Numbered from the stretch's first letter, positions 12,261 to 24,057 are shown. The stretch: DNA of 62,000 nucleotides from Mesostigma viride (GCA_009746045.1 RPFO01000115.1:1349234-1411233); one strand, 5' to 3'. The notes: generated by a model not told the origin, from the sequence alone. Numbers and translations are program-made.

Positions 12261-12699
12261 GCCTAGCTAGCTTCGATCTCTCTAGTAGACTGCATGGAGG
12301 GGGGCTGGCATATCTCACACCTCACACACTAGTTTTTTTCTGTTTGTTGCGCAAGGGGTTTCCATCCCCACCTCATTTTCTTTTTATTTTCTGACTTCTT
12401 TTTCTTCTTGTCATTCTTATATATGCATATATTTAATCATTTTTTTCTCATATACATTGTTGGTTTTGTCATCTTATTATATATTCATTGAGAATGATAG
12501 ATTACGGAGGTGAGATGGGAAGGAAAAACCCGAAAAGAAGAAGAACCCTGAAGAAATTAATAGGAATCTGACACGGACATCCAAGGATCACGCTGCACAA
12601 GCTAGTACAACTAACTACATCACAAAACTACGACACGCAGCAACATCGCTGCCGGCCCACCATGCGGCCGGCCTGAGAGGAATCTAGACTGCTTATGGG

Positions 12700-12880
12700 T
12701 CGCGACCCCCCTTCTTTGGACTGCCATGCAGAACAAGACGCGGTGCATGGCAGAAGATTGTCAAGGCTCACACGCCAGCCCCTGTGGGCAAGCCACCTCC
12801 CCCCAAGAGGAGGCGGAGTTTTGATGAGTAGTGTAGTTAGGATTTTTCTAGACTAGATAGCTTAGAGTTAGGTTACTTGT
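12700..12880 (+). repeat. Dispersed repeat with short ORF end (PPPPKRRR)
   Basis: This segment recurs inverted at about 46330-46500. Read on the plus strand it ends an open frame KAHTPAPVGKPPPPKRRRSF with a stop near 12828; the other copy gives a similar KPPPPKRKGRF. It is the 3' end of an unidentified mobile-element protein with a basic, proline-rich C terminus. Confidence 0.45.
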
Positions 12881-12884
12881 CGAG

Positions 12885-13060
12885 ATTATGCGGCTCCCTC
12901 CACTCCACCCATCCATCAAGGAATATGTGCTACATGATCGGCCCGGGTGCGGCGGAATAATTGTTGTAGCTCAGACATTTGTATTACAAACCATATGCCC
13001 CCTCTCAGGGCTATGTGTTACAAAAGCTCCCAATAGAGTTATGTTCTTAATTAATTCATT
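12885..13060 (+). repeat. Truncated 3' end of ORF1-only family 1
   Basis: CATATGCCCCCTCTCAGGGC, then TATGTGTTAC and a mutated hairpin (GCTCCCAATAGAGTTATG) run into TTAATTAATTCATTAA. The order is that of the 3' terminus of the element at 44234-46217. Confidence 0.6.
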
Positions 13061-13325
13061 AATGTTATATAATTCAATATATATATTATTTAATTTAATT
13101 CGTTAAATGAAACAATTCTACAGGTCTATTTCCTGCATGGAAGTACGCATGCATGCAGGAATGGATGATGCTTTCAGTATCTAGCCGCGCCCAGCCTACA
13201 ATGGGACCTCCCATTAATTAATTAATTAATTATCAACATCACTCCGTTGGGAGTAGATGTAGCACATAGCCCTGAGAAGGGGCATATGGCTTTTAATACA
13301 TTCTAGGCTACTTCATGCAAGGGTG

Positions 13326-13500
13326 TTGCGCCCCGGCACCATGCCGTGGAGAGAGCGCTCTGTGGCCTGCCCACCTGCGGCAGTGAGAGAAGCTAGGGCG
13401 CCCTCCCTCCTTCTCACTGTGTATATAGGGTTGAAGGTTCCTTTACTCTGTATTGGCACCCACGTGACGCAGTCACGTGCTTATTAATTAATTAATTAAT
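13326..13500 (+). mobile_element. LINE-C 3' end nested in copy A
   Basis: Flanked by the 9-bp direct repeat GCAAGGGTG (13317-13325 and 13501-13509). The insert ends ..GGCACCCACGTGACGCAGTC.. and a (TTAA)n tail, the same 3' terminus as the LINE-C copies at 46776 and 50176. It is a severely 5'-truncated LINE-C insertion made after copy A arrived. Confidence 0.88.
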
Positions 13501-13826
13501 GCAAGGGTGGGAATGTAAGCTACCCCTGCTCTAGGTGCACCAGGGCACCCGCACCCTCATGGTCTATCACGCTATGCCCGGGTAAGGGGGGAGCATGCCT
13601 GTGAGGGGGAAGATCATCATGGCTATACAAAAACTAGAGCGTGGCGTCTCAGCAGAGAGCAGCTCTCTGCATGGGCACAGCATTACTAAATAAAACTAGG
13701 CATCGTCTGGAGTGTGGCTCATCATAGGCACACATGTACATGATTACATAAAGCGCGTGGCTTAGCTGGAATAGGGCCTCTAGGAGGCGTACATGTACAT
13801 GGCCACGGTCTATCTATTCTACACTA

Positions 13827-15239
13827 CTACTGCTGTATTCCCCTAAGCTGGGGCTTCTGGAGTCGCTGGGGCCGCGGGGGTCGCCTGCCAGGGCTTGTGG
13901 CCGACGTAGATGGCCGCCCCCTTCCAGTACACCGGCTGCCCCGGCCCGCCTTGGTCTGCCGGAGCTGGTGGTAGGTCGGCCATAGCTCCCGTCGCCGTTG
14001 TTGCTGCGCCAGGGTCAAGTCGTCATCAAGGGTGAAGAGAGTCTTCTCGAGCCGCTTGCGGCGTCTGAGAAAAGAAATCTTGTCCGCCGGGGTCTTAAAG
14101 GTGAGAAGGAGCGGGGGCGGCCCTGCCTTACCCCGCGCGCGGGGAAGGCGGTGGGCGGCCAGCTCGATCTCACCAGTAAGGCCCATGCGATCAAGGATTT
14201 CTCTCTCAAAAGCACGCGCAAGCTTCTCGGAATTCTCACCTTCCTCCATCTTGAGGTTCTTGACAATGACGTTGAGGCTGCGCTTGGCGAGCTCGGCCTC
14301 CTCGCGGAGGTCAAGCGTCTGCCGTTGAAGCTGGGCTGCGACGGCGGAGGTGGTGGAGGTGGTGTGTTGCTTAAGCATGTCCGCCCAGGTGGTGATGGGA
14401 GGAGCATCGCCGGTCAGGCCAGCCGGGGCGGGCTTGGCAGCAATGTCCTTCACTGCCTGGGCGGTGAGGCCTGCGGTGTTCTGCAGGACCTCGATAGCGA
14501 TGGCATTGTTCTTAAGACGCTGGTCGATGTCGAGGAGCTGGGCTTTGATGTCGGCGGTGGAGGTGGAGGTGGCAGTGGAGGTGGAGGCGAGGAGGGTGGA
14601 GGTGGAGGTGACGGTGGTGGAAATGTGAGGGAGCTCAGTAGCCAGCGTGCCGCCCATTGCCGCCACATCTGCGGCAAGGGGGGTCACGTGCTGCTGAAAG
14701 GCTTCCGTGAGGATGGAGCGGTATTGGGCTGCGGAGATGGTGGGGGCCAAGATCTCGCCGTCAGACTTCGTCAGCAGGGAACAAAGAATCATGTGCTGAA
14801 GCTCGGGCCGGGGGTACAAGCCCGTCAGCAGCAGTTCGCGGCTCTGTGTAAAATTACGGCCGTCAAATTCCAGTAGGCGACGGATGCTGTGAAAGTAGAT
14901 GCACAGCTCAAGAAGCGAGGCGTAGTCCCCGAAGAAAATGCATTTCATAGCGCAGCGACCGGAGAAATGTTGTTGAACCAGTCGTGATCGTCGGCATGGA
15001 AGGAGTGGTACCTACTTGAAACGCGGTTCGCGTGGAAAGGATGAGCGGCTGCGTTTAGGGTCTGGCGAGGCCGATGGCGAGGCAGGAAGCCCGGGAGGCT
15101 GCTGGGCGGCCACCAGTGCGCGACTAGTGTCACCACTGCCTTCCGGCCCTGATGGCGAAGCTGCAGCCGGAGCTGCAGACGTATTTTCATTGCCGAGCGC
15201 AGCCGTCAGGCTGCGTTGCGTCGATGGGCGTTTGCTCAT
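13827..15239 (-). pseudogene. L1-ORF1-like protein, frameshifted (copy A)
   Basis: The N-terminal part (15239 to about 15050: MSKRPSTQRSLTAALGNENT..) matches intact copy B at 44398. The frame then shifts twice near 15050 and 14948, after which a long open frame (14948-13827) continues with KCIFFGDYASLLELC, a Ser/Thr- and Ala-rich coiled-coil stretch, and the C-terminal domain (SLNVIVKNL, AHRLPRARGKAGPPPLLLTF, DDDLTLAQQQRRRELWPTY). The C-terminal pattern is that of the L1 ORF1p RNA-binding domain (Transposase_22 type). The frameshifts make this copy unable to give the full protein. Confidence 0.85.
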
Positions 15240-15439
15240 CGTATATTGCGTAATAGCGTCGGAAAATTATATCAGCATGTGCGTCTTAGAAAGACGAAGC
15301 GATTGTGATATTCACGACTAAATTCGGTGCTCAAACGTGAAAGTTATGAGCGCCGCCGTCAGCCATGGCTACCTCGTGGCTCGTGGCTCGTGGCGGACCT
15401 CCCATGGATGATGCATTTATGATGAATTTAGCCATGCGA

Positions 15440-15777
15440 TGCCTATGCAGGGAGTTACTCTCTGCTGAGATGCCATGTGTACACCAGCTATAGCCCAGCC
15501 ACATACCCTCCACCCCATATGTCATGCAGGCCTTCTAGGCCCTCTCCTCAAGCCCCCCCTGGGTGCCTGTGCTTGTTAAGGAGGCATGAACCATCATGGC
15601 GGTGCAGGTGCACCTTGTGCACCCAGAGCAGGTGGCAGTTGTACATCCTCCACCTGCAGGTTGTAGCCCTGATTGTATTACAAACCCATAGATGCCCCTT
15701 TCTCAGGGCTATGTGTTACATATGCTCCCAACGGAGCTATGATTTTAATTAATTAATTAATTAATTAATTAATTAAA
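15440..15777 (+). repeat. 5'-truncated ORF1-only family 1 tail
   Basis: Starts within the family-1 3'UTR (ATGCAGGGAGTTACTCTCTG), passes CTCAGGGCTATGTGTTACAT and ends with the hairpin GCTCC-CAAC-GGAGC (15718-15742) and a (TTAA)n tail. The outer base pair of the inner stem is G-C here and A-T in copies A and B. Confidence 0.75.
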
Positions 15778-15794
15778 ATGCATGCATGGCGTTC

Positions 15795-15945
15795 CTATAT
15801 CAAGGAGACAACTATATCAAAGAGACAACCAGCGCAGGCCAGAAATCGGGAGAATCCGGACCATGGTAGCTCGAGCCTGCCGTTATCTTTTCCGCGTTTT
15901 CGAGTCGTTCAGGATGATGAAGATGAATGGTGATGGAAACTATAT
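15795..15945 (+). repeat. SINE-like element, 5' part
   Basis: TATCAAAGAGACAACCAGCG..GGCCAGAAATCGGGAGAATC then CATGGTAGCTCGAGCC and CGTTTTCGAGTCG. The last two resemble Pol III A and B boxes about 30 bp apart. The same order occurs inverted at 37335-37470, where it continues to the (CTTA)n tail. A 50-bp piece occurs inside the coding frame at 60547. Confidence 0.6.
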
Positions 15946-16343
15946 AATTGTCGATCGATCCGACTATATATTCATGGAGAATGATAGATTACGGAGGTGA
16001 GATGGGCATGCGCAACATAAGGAAAAAAACGATAACTGGGAAAGGAATCCGGACGACTATATATAGTAGGTCTGATCAGAATATATAGTACTGCGCTATA
16101 GTCCTATATACGTGCTGTGCATAGCTGGATTTACGTATGTCGTTTTAGCTACGCACCAATTAAAGTGCATTTGTATTAATCAATGCAATTGATCGATTGA
16201 TAAATCTGGTGAGCCAATTACATGTAAACTTTGCCAGCCTGTAGAAAGCTAGTGAGATTGATGAACATGGGCCCACTGGTGCGTTGTGATGATATCAATA
16301 GATGCACCAGCTTGCACTCTGGAAAGGCTGGCTTAACCTTTTG
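15946..16343. other. 3' flank of the sugar kinase fusion gene
   Basis: Includes a short repeat (ATTCATGGAGAATGATAGATT.., also at about 12485). On the minus strand a TGTAA occurs near 16222, about 120 nt after the stop codon of the kinase fusion gene, a candidate poly(A) signal. No gene seen. Confidence 0.4.
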
Positions 16344-19300
16344 TCACTGTACATGACTTATCTGTTCCATCGCTCTGAATGCTTCAACAGCTCGTAAGTA
16401 CCCCCCAGATGAAACCAAATCCCAGCATTTCCCAGCGACAATAAGCCCGCTCACGTTTTCATGTCTTCTCAGCCTTTCCAAGCCAAACGTCAGTTCCAGC
16501 AGCCCATCAACACGTGCATTCTGCTGCACACTTTCCTCTAGGAAAGACATGACTTGTGGCTGAAGGACAGACACCCCACAGGTACACAGGAACGAGGACT
16601 CGCCATCAACGGTGCGCAAACCGAAAACTTGCATGTGAGCCTCCAAGTAGGCTTCATCCGGCCGGTCCACAATCTCAGCAATCGACACGGCAGCCACACC
16701 CGTGCTACTGGCCAGATCTCCCTTCACACATGTTGCCCGGGATGCCTCCTTGACAGACGTTCTGTGCAGGCCCAGCACGCTGTGACCCACGCGGTTGAAC
16801 TCCGCCACTAGCTGCTTGCTGCAGGTAGCGCCTTGTTGCCAGGACGCGCATGGTGTCGGCAGGTTGCTCGCCAGAATAAGCAGGAAGGGGTCCTTGCCCA
16901 CCCACGCCCGCGCACACAGGATGGCGTGCCCCAATCCCTCGTCCGACGGCTGGCCCAGCACGGTCACTTTGGCGCCCAGCTCTAGAAGCTGCGTGTGTTG
17001 CACCAGGCGTTCTGCCGACATGCTGTGCAGCTGCGACAGCGGAGGCTGCGCGTGGAAGAGGTCGTCGAACAGGTGCCGCTGACGCTCGGGGACGACGACC
17101 GCCACCTGTCAGTTTGTTGTTGGCGGCCCAGGGATGCCATCCATAAGGTGTCAGCAGTGGGTCGAAGAAACGACAATGACCGATGTCTTGACTAGGCCAT
17201 CAAACAGGTGTCTGTGCAGCCTTGCCCTTCTGCGTGTGTGGGGCTACAGCACAGCCGATGGCCAAGAATGGAAGGCCACACAGACCAGCAGCACAGGAGA
17301 AGGTGAGGGACAGGAGGAAATATCGCCTACCTGATCCACGCCAGCAGAGAGCGCCTCCTCCACCAGGCAGACCACCACCGGCTTGAGTGTGCCATCACCG
17401 CCGGCCACCGGGAAGAGACATTGCGGGACCACCTTGCTGGCAGGGAAGAGCGCGGCCTCGGCCTGAGTGGACGCAGCCACCACCACCGCCTTGCGCACGC
17501 CCGCGCCCGCGTGGATGGTGAGCGGGAGCGCGTGCATGCCCAGCTCCTTTTCAACAATATGAAGCAGTTGCTGCTGGCAGCCGGCATCACGCGCCACGAA
17601 CTGGGCGCTCCCGTCCCCTTGGGAACCGACCCCCTTGCCGCCAAACACGAGCGGCTGCAAGGGGGGGTACTGGAGCACGCGGTGAAGCACGGGCGCTGTG
17701 AGCTGGCTGGGGCATGCAGGCGCCTGCATGATGACGGTCGTGATGAGGGAGACCCAGGCACCAAGTTGCACATGCAGGGTGGCTCACGCATAGAAAAAGT
17801 CAGCAAGAAAACACCTTGATTGGGGTCGATTGCTAGTCATGTATGCGCATAGATTGGTGGTTCATTCATAGGTGGGAGGGAAAACAAAAAAGAAAAGGAA
17901 AGCAAACGCGAGGTCAGCCTGTGCTTCACTTGCGCCGCAATTGTGGCTAACCTCACGCATGCCTTGCATCTGTACTGCCTTGTGGCGATGCGCCTTCTCA
18001 CGATCTTTGTGTCATTATCTAATGCGTACCTACTACTTCCTGTGCATATTCCCCCATGGTGCCTCTCCTCACACTGTGCCTATCACCACTGGCTACTCAC
18101 GTGCCACCAGCTTACCACCAGCTTGTCGAACAGCGCCTGCGCCTCGGTCATGAGCTCTCCCAGCGCCCGGGCGTTTCCCTCCGCCAGCGCCGCACACGCG
18201 CGGGAGAGGATGCCCGCGTTGATGGGGCCTAGGAACTCTTGCACCCCGCGCTGCACACACATGCGCCAAGACAAAGAAGGGCCAGGGGGTGCACAAGGCG
18301 GCCGCATGGTAACACCACGAGTGCGACGGAGGGTTACTTGACATGTCATACAGCATAGTCAACCCCAATTTACCCACCTGCCAGTTTCATATGAAGCCTT
18401 TTCCGCCTCGCTGATTACAACCATGCACCGCTTCCCGAGCCGAGTGTTTGACGGATCCAAGCACTGGCCACTTGCTGCATTCCGCTCGCTCGCTGCCACC
18501 CAACATTCACAGCCTAGGCCCATCAGAGACATGCATAATGCCAGTACTGCCCGCCTCCGCTTAGAGCCCTCCCTCCCTCCCTCCCTCCCTCCCTCCCTCC
18601 CTCCCTCCCTCCCTCCCTCCCTCCCTCCCTCCCTCCCTCCCTCCCTCCCTCCCTCCTCCCTCCCTCCCTCCTCCCTCCCTCCCTCCCTCCCTCCCTCCCT
18701 CCCTCCCTCCCTCCCTCCCTCCCTCCCTCCCTCCCTCCCTCCCTCCCTCCCTCCCTCCCTCCCTCCTCCCTCCCTCCTTCCCTCCATCCCTCACCTGCAG
18801 GTCATCATCAGGTTCGGGGTAGCAGTGGTTAAGCCGGTTGAGGATGACCTTGGTGTCTTTACTTGCGGCCAGGTCCACCACCACCAGGTGGATGTCGCGA
18901 CCGGCCGACACCTCCTCCACATCCACTCGGTCGCCGTCAAAGGTCATCAGCACGGGCCGGGGGCCGTATGCGCAGCCCTGTGGGGGAGGACCACATAACC
19001 AGGTCACAGGAACTGCTTCTGGTCAGTCGTGCATGGTCACTTCTGGTTGTTTTGGGTGGTTTTTAGTTGGTTGTGAGTAGTCCTGGGTAGTTATGCCTTG
19101 TTCTGGTTCTCTCTAGTTGGACATGTTGACTTGAGGAGACCATCATTGGTGGCTCTCTGCCATTTCCACGCGGGTAAGAGAAGGTGCATCAACACTGTCA
19201 ACTATAACAAAGAGCTGCATGGGGCTGCTGAAACCATGGACGCAAAAAAAAAACGCGTTCTTTTTACCCCACCGGGCCAGGTAAAATCGGTGCAGCAGGC

Positions 19301-22300
19301 CATACTGACGCTAGATCAAAGCACATCATGCCACAATCCACATAGTGCCGCATGAAAGCGACAAGCTGGGACGCCTGTTGCGGCGGAGTGCGTGCATTCC
19401 AACGATGGATGGCACAATATATTGCTGACGACATCCCAAGCCCAGGAAGGCCGCGCCCAACCTACAGCCAGCAGAAACGAGACGGGATGGATGCGGCGCA
19501 TCAACAAGGCGTCCAAGGGAAACGACGGCAGGAAATGCCAGTGGCAAGGCAGCCGAGGACAAGAACCGTAACCAGAACATGAGTAAGCAAGGAGGGGGAG
19601 AGCAGCATCCCTGGAGAGTGGGATGCACGGGTCGGCAGCTGTGTCCTGTTTGGAGCTAGAATGAGCTACTACTTCCCCTGCCAGGTAATACGGCATATGC
19701 GAAAGGGGTGTGAAAGGGGTGTGCATACATGGCCAGACCCCTGCCTTGTTCCTGCAGAACTGCTTTCAGAAACAAGGGAAAAAGAAGCAATGAAGTCATA
19801 TAAGCCAAGGTGTGTGGCCTGCCTGCCCCTATTGCACCACTTGCGCTCCCCCGCCTTGGCAGGTCGTATGGCCACCCTTCACCCACCTGGTCCATGCGCC
19901 CACACCGCGAAGGAGTAGTGATCTCTCCCAGGTATGCATACTCCATTTCTCCGCGCACTGTCATCTGCCACCAACTCACAAGGGGAGCGTCGGCAGAAGC
20001 AGACACATGGCAGCACAGCAAGCTTCAGGCATACACCTGTGTTCAAACACGCCCATGCCCCCGCCCGCCCCCGCGCCCCCGCCCGCGCCCGCGCCCCTGC
20101 CCCTGCCCCTGCCCGCGCCCCCGCCCCCGCCCCGTCCCCGCCCCCGCCCCGCCCCCGCCCCCGCCCCGCCCCGCCCCCGCCCCCCCCGCCCCCCCGCCCC
20201 CGCCCCCGCCCCCGCCCCCGCCCGCCCCGCCCCCGCCCCGCCCCCGCCCCCGCCCCGCCCCCGCCCCCGCCCCCGCTCCCGCCCCGCCCCCGCCCCCGCC
20301 CTCGCCACCGCCACCGCCACCTCCCCCCCCGCCCCCTCACACGGCGTGCGTCTCATGCGCTCCTCACACTCTATCAGGAATTGCACAATCTCCTGTGTAC
20401 CGCCCACAAGGCCATCGCTGCTGGCACACGCGTGGTGACCGGGTCGCAAGGTCGCATGCCCGCGGTGGACTCTCTTCCCCCACCAACCGAGGACTCTCGT
20501 CCCCCCACCAACCGGGGACTCTCCTCCCCCCACCAACCCAGGTTTCGAATCCTATGGCACCCTTTCATCAGCCACGCACTAACGGTCCCCGCTGGGCTAG
20601 TAGCCATGAAGTGGCACCCACAAGCTAAACACCCATGCTAGCCCTTCCGATGAAACGTTATGCTGGCTCATCCCTGCCGGTGAAACTCTCGTCGAGGGGA
20701 TGGTAGATGCACCAAACCTGCGGCAGCATTGCTATATCTTTGCCTGCCTCAAACATGTGCCCACGCGGCTATGGCCTTTACCCGTGCAAGCGTGTCCATG
20801 GTCTTGCGCTGTGTGTGTGTGCCGGCGCTGACGTGGTCCATTCCTTCCCCTACCCACGTGGGCACCCATCGAGGATAGCAAGGGCTCGCCTGCTAAGCGG
20901 CACACGTGCACGCATATGCCTACTCCCTGGCATGCTGGCATGCCCCTTCACGGGTTACAGGGTAATTTGTAAATTCCCCATTCCTGTCAACTCCCTGGCG
21001 TGGGGCGGGTGCCCCCTGGCCCTACTAGGTACTAGTAACATGTGCCCTTCATGCCCCGTTCCCCCTTCCGCCTTCCCCCGCCCCCTTCCAACACCCCCTT
21101 CCCACGCCCTCATCCTGTCACCCCCCCCCTTTTGTCTCATCGCCCACCTTGAGGTCGTATACGCGGTTGAAGGCGCGTGCAATCAGCACGGTGACGGCGG
21201 CGGAAGAAGAGAGGCCCTTCTTCATGGGCAGGTCCATCCGGTAGATGTCCACTTCAAGCCCCCGCACGCGGTAGTGGTTGCGCACTTGGTGCGCCACGCC
21301 CGCCGCGTAGCTGAAGAAGCCTGCGATCAATCATGAACAAAGTGGGGGTGCCGCAAGGGTTCATCACCACGGTACGGCAGCAACGCATATTTAAGGACCC
21401 ATGCAGAGCTGAGAGCGCATGGGCAAACAAATCCAAATATATTATCTGACAAGAGGGGGGCGTTCCTATGTAAGGAGATTTAATCGGGGAGTTTGTCAGC
21501 TCTACACCCAAGCCGCTGAGCCCTCCGAAGCCCATTCCCAACTGGGCATTATTACATTCAAAACTGCAGCACGGTACTACTTTGACCATAGCGAAGTTGG
21601 CTGCGTGAGAGAACCAAGGAGCTTGTCCCTCGCCCCCCCCTGCCTTCCCTCCCCTTCACCACACAAACACGCACACAGGTGCGCACATGTCCACACCCAT
21701 CCGCCCACCCGCCCACCCGCCCACCCACCCACCCACCCACCCACCCACCCACCCACCCACCCACCCACCCACCCACCCACCCACCGCCCGCGCCCGCCCG
21801 CCCGCCCGCCCGCCCGCCCGCCCGCCCGCCCGCCCGCCCGCCCGCCCGCCCGCCCGCCCGCCGCCCGCCCGCCGCCCGCCGCCGCCCGCCCGCCCGCCCG
21901 CCCGCCCGCCCGCCGCCGCCCGCCCGCCCGCCCGCCCGCCGCCGCCCGCCCGCCCGCCCGCCCGCCCGCCCGCCCGCCCGCCCGCCCGCCGCCGCCCGCC
22001 CGCCCGCCCGCCCGCCCGCGCCCGCCCGCCCGCCCGCCCGCCCGCCCGCCCGCCCGCCCGCCCGCCCGCCCGCCGCCCGCCCGCCCACCCACCCACCCAC
22101 CCACCCACCCACCCACCCACCCAACCAACCAACCAACCACGCACCAAATGTGTGCATGCGGGCGCCATCTGCGCACCCACCTCCTTTCTCGGCCTCCGCA
22201 CGTAGCTCGGCGATGTCCATGTCCATCTCGAAGCATTGCCCCCCCTGGTCGGCGCCCGTGCGTATGATCAGCTTGCTTGGGTGCGGCTTGACGCGCGCGT

Positions 22301-23538
22301 GCAGGCCCTGGTTCGTTCCCACGATGAGAGCGTGGCCCCTGTCGATCGACGCGTTGATGCGCCGGTAGCCGCCTGCCCAATCCGAGTGCTCGCCAAACAG
22401 GCTGGAAGGGAGGGGGCGCGGTCGCGGGTGGGCACGACACATGCACAGCGGGGAAGCGCGCACGGTCAATGCCGGGGGGAGGGGCAGCGCGCGGGGAAGG
22501 CTCATGAGGCCATGCAAGGGGCGATGTAAAGGAAAAAGGAGGTGTTGCTAAGAAAAAAGGAGATTTTGGCTGGAATGGCAGGACGGAGTGTGGTGCCCTC
22601 AAGTGTCTGTCTGGATGTATTCTAAATGTTGGGCCGCCTCTGGTGTGTTGCTGTGGACTCGCTCCAGCCGTCAGTCAAGGTCCGTCACAGTCCATTGGGC
22701 GGCGGAAATGCAGCACAAGTTAGTATGGATCCAAGGGATACCTCTGCCTGGCACGCACAAACAGACATTTGGAAAACGTATCCGCGGTGCAGTCGAGTGA
22801 GCCCCAAACTGAATGAAATCTGCATTGAATGAAAGAGGATGACAGTTGATGTGGCAACCCTAGAGCGTTAGCATCCCCTGTACAACATGTGGGCTGATGG
22901 TGGGCAGCCTACCATTTTTGGCTATCCAGTGGAGCCTCGGAATGTGGAGATGTGCATCGGGGTGGAATGCGCTTGTAAAGGAGTGCTGTCCTGTATGGCT
23001 ACCATAGCTGATTGCTAGTTTTGTGCTTCCTCAAGGCAAGGAGCCCGGTTCTCGGTAGGGGTAGAACACCACAGGAAGGGAGAGGGCTTCTTCTGGATCT
23101 CTCGGCCACAAGGGGGTCATCACCGAGGCAATGCGAGCTATGACCCTATTTGTGCTTGCCCCCCTGCGAAGAGGCAGGTGTCCCTTACATCATGGCGTGC
23201 AAGTCAGTATCGAGAAGTGTTAACCCTAGCTTTCTGACAATGCATACAAAAAACGAAACATATAAGATCGCGATCGGGAGGTTTTAAACCTAGACTGCTA
23301 ACAATGCAGACGTAAAACAAAACAAGCTATCAACCGAAAGTCCTCATTATCTGCTAATGGACATAAATGGAGTCCTCGAGGCATAAGTAAAGCAAGTATC
23401 AGCACAGTATGAGGATGACTCGTGGCGAAGTCGAGTAATCAACGATGAAGAGAGAATGCAAAGTGTGAAAAAAAAAAACCTCTGGGGCGAGCATACGTCA
23501 ATTACCCACCAGATTCGCCCTGGCACGAAAATTTCCAT
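16344..23538 (-). CDS. Bifunctional GHMP sugar kinase / GalU-type nucleotidyltransferase
   Basis: Eight exons join with matching phases on the minus strand: 23538-23510, 22401-22181, 21320-21148, 19964-19887, 18977-18795, 18250-18116, 17723-17331 and 17105-16344, giving 657 residues. Exon 1 (MEIFVPGRI) splices to exon 2 (LFGEHSDWAGGYRR), restoring GHMP motif 1 at residues 13-21. Motif 2 LPMKKGLSSSAAV is at 114-126, TPSRCGRMDQ precedes GCAYGPRPVLMTFDGD, and motif 3 GGKGVGSQGDGSAQ is at 301-314. From about 349 a GalU/UGP-like domain follows (ASKVVPQCLFPV, GLGHAILCARAWVG, IVDRPDEAYLEAH, YLRAVEAF). The fusion resembles glucuronokinase-like proteins with a putative uridylyl-pyrophosphorylase, so salvage of a free sugar to a UDP-sugar in the cytosol is the likely role (inference). 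The expected GxGTR loop at 356-364 reads AASTQAEAA. An in-frame upstream Met at 23604 is an alternative start. Confidence 0.9.
18567..18792. repeat. (CCCT)n array at the 5' end of kinase-gene intron 5
   Basis: Nearly pure CCCT/CCTC repeat, which is GGGA on the transcribed strand. It begins only a few bases inside the intron whose donor follows exon end 18795. The REGGREGG and PSLPPSLP frames across it are artefacts. Confidence 0.95.
20056..20334. repeat. CCCCGC-rich low-complexity tract in kinase-gene intron 3
   Basis: About 280 bp of irregular CCCGCC/CCCCCG units, G-rich on the sense (minus) strand, within the intron between exon ends 21148 and 19964. Not coding. Confidence 0.95.
21709..22133. 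repeat. (CCCA)n-(CCCG)n-(CCCA)n array in kinase-gene intron 2
   Basis: A tetranucleotide array with a CCCG core flanked on both sides by CCCA, with CCG interruptions; GGGT/GGGC on the sense strand. It lies about 50 bp inside the intron after exon end 22181. Confidence 0.95.
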
Positions 23539-23604
23539 GGCCGCTTCCCGGGTCGTGCCCACGATGAAGGGGCTGGCCTTTACGAAATAGCAACAAGCCC
23601 CCAC

Positions 23605-24057
23605 AGTGGAAAAAAAAAATGCACTGTCGGGCTGTGATGTCTACCCCGACAATCTACGCAGACAACGCAGTGCTTATTTATTGTACTGCATACCCATCTG
23701 AGCTCACGGCTGATAGGCGGCACGTTTTACTGTAGAAGTTTCGCCTGATCGCATTATGTAAGTTGGTTCATGCTACTCATATTCCTTGAGCAGGCACAGC
23801 CTCGTTGTCACAGCCTCAACCTTCATCCAGTGCTGTAAGACAAGGTAATTACGGCCGGGGTGGCGGGGTCACAACTCATCACAGGATTATCCTGCAAATG
23901 CATTATCCCAGGTTTATCCTGCAACTTTCCTCAGATGTATGCCAGGACAAGTGGACTGTCATACTCAAATTCTCTAGTGCGAAGTGCGGACGATCAGTCG
24001 TGACCGGAAGTAGGCCCCCAAGTTTCCGTCGAGCCGTAAACTGGGCAGCGCCGCATT
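23605..24057. other. Upstream region of kinase gene
   Basis: No coding frame seen. Together with 29214-29861 this would have formed one divergent intergenic region between the kinase and TPI genes before the LINE inserted. Confidence 0.5.

Larger units (their letters stand above)
13215..15394 (-). mobile_element. ORF1-only retroelement, family 1, full-length copy A (2.18 kb)
   Basis: Flanked by the 11-bp direct repeat GGACCTCCCAT (13204-13214 and 15395-15405). Reading on the minus strand: a 5'UTR beginning GCCACGAGCCACGAGCCACG, then an ORF1 from MSKRPSTQRSLTAALG (start near 15239), then a 3'UTR, the hairpin (13236-13260) and a (TTAA)n tail. No reverse transcriptase is present. The 5' sequence matches that of intact copy B for about 150 bp upstream of the ATG. 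A 175-bp piece of another LINE is nested in the 3'UTR. Confidence 0.9.

Noticed and set aside
13998-14876. 292-codon frame, glycine-rich, plus strand; similar frames at 44905-45621 and 51504-52256
   Set aside because: Antisense shadows of the ORF1-like genes on the other strand; they share their conservation only through the sense gene.
19810-20641. Proline/arginine-rich frames of 208-272 codons
   Set aside because: They cross a CCCCGC low-complexity tract within an intron of the kinase fusion gene.
21419-22602. Large PPARPP/GGRAGG frames on both strands
   Set aside because: Translations of the CCCG/CCCA array in intron 2 of the kinase fusion gene; only the 22401-22181 exon part is real coding.
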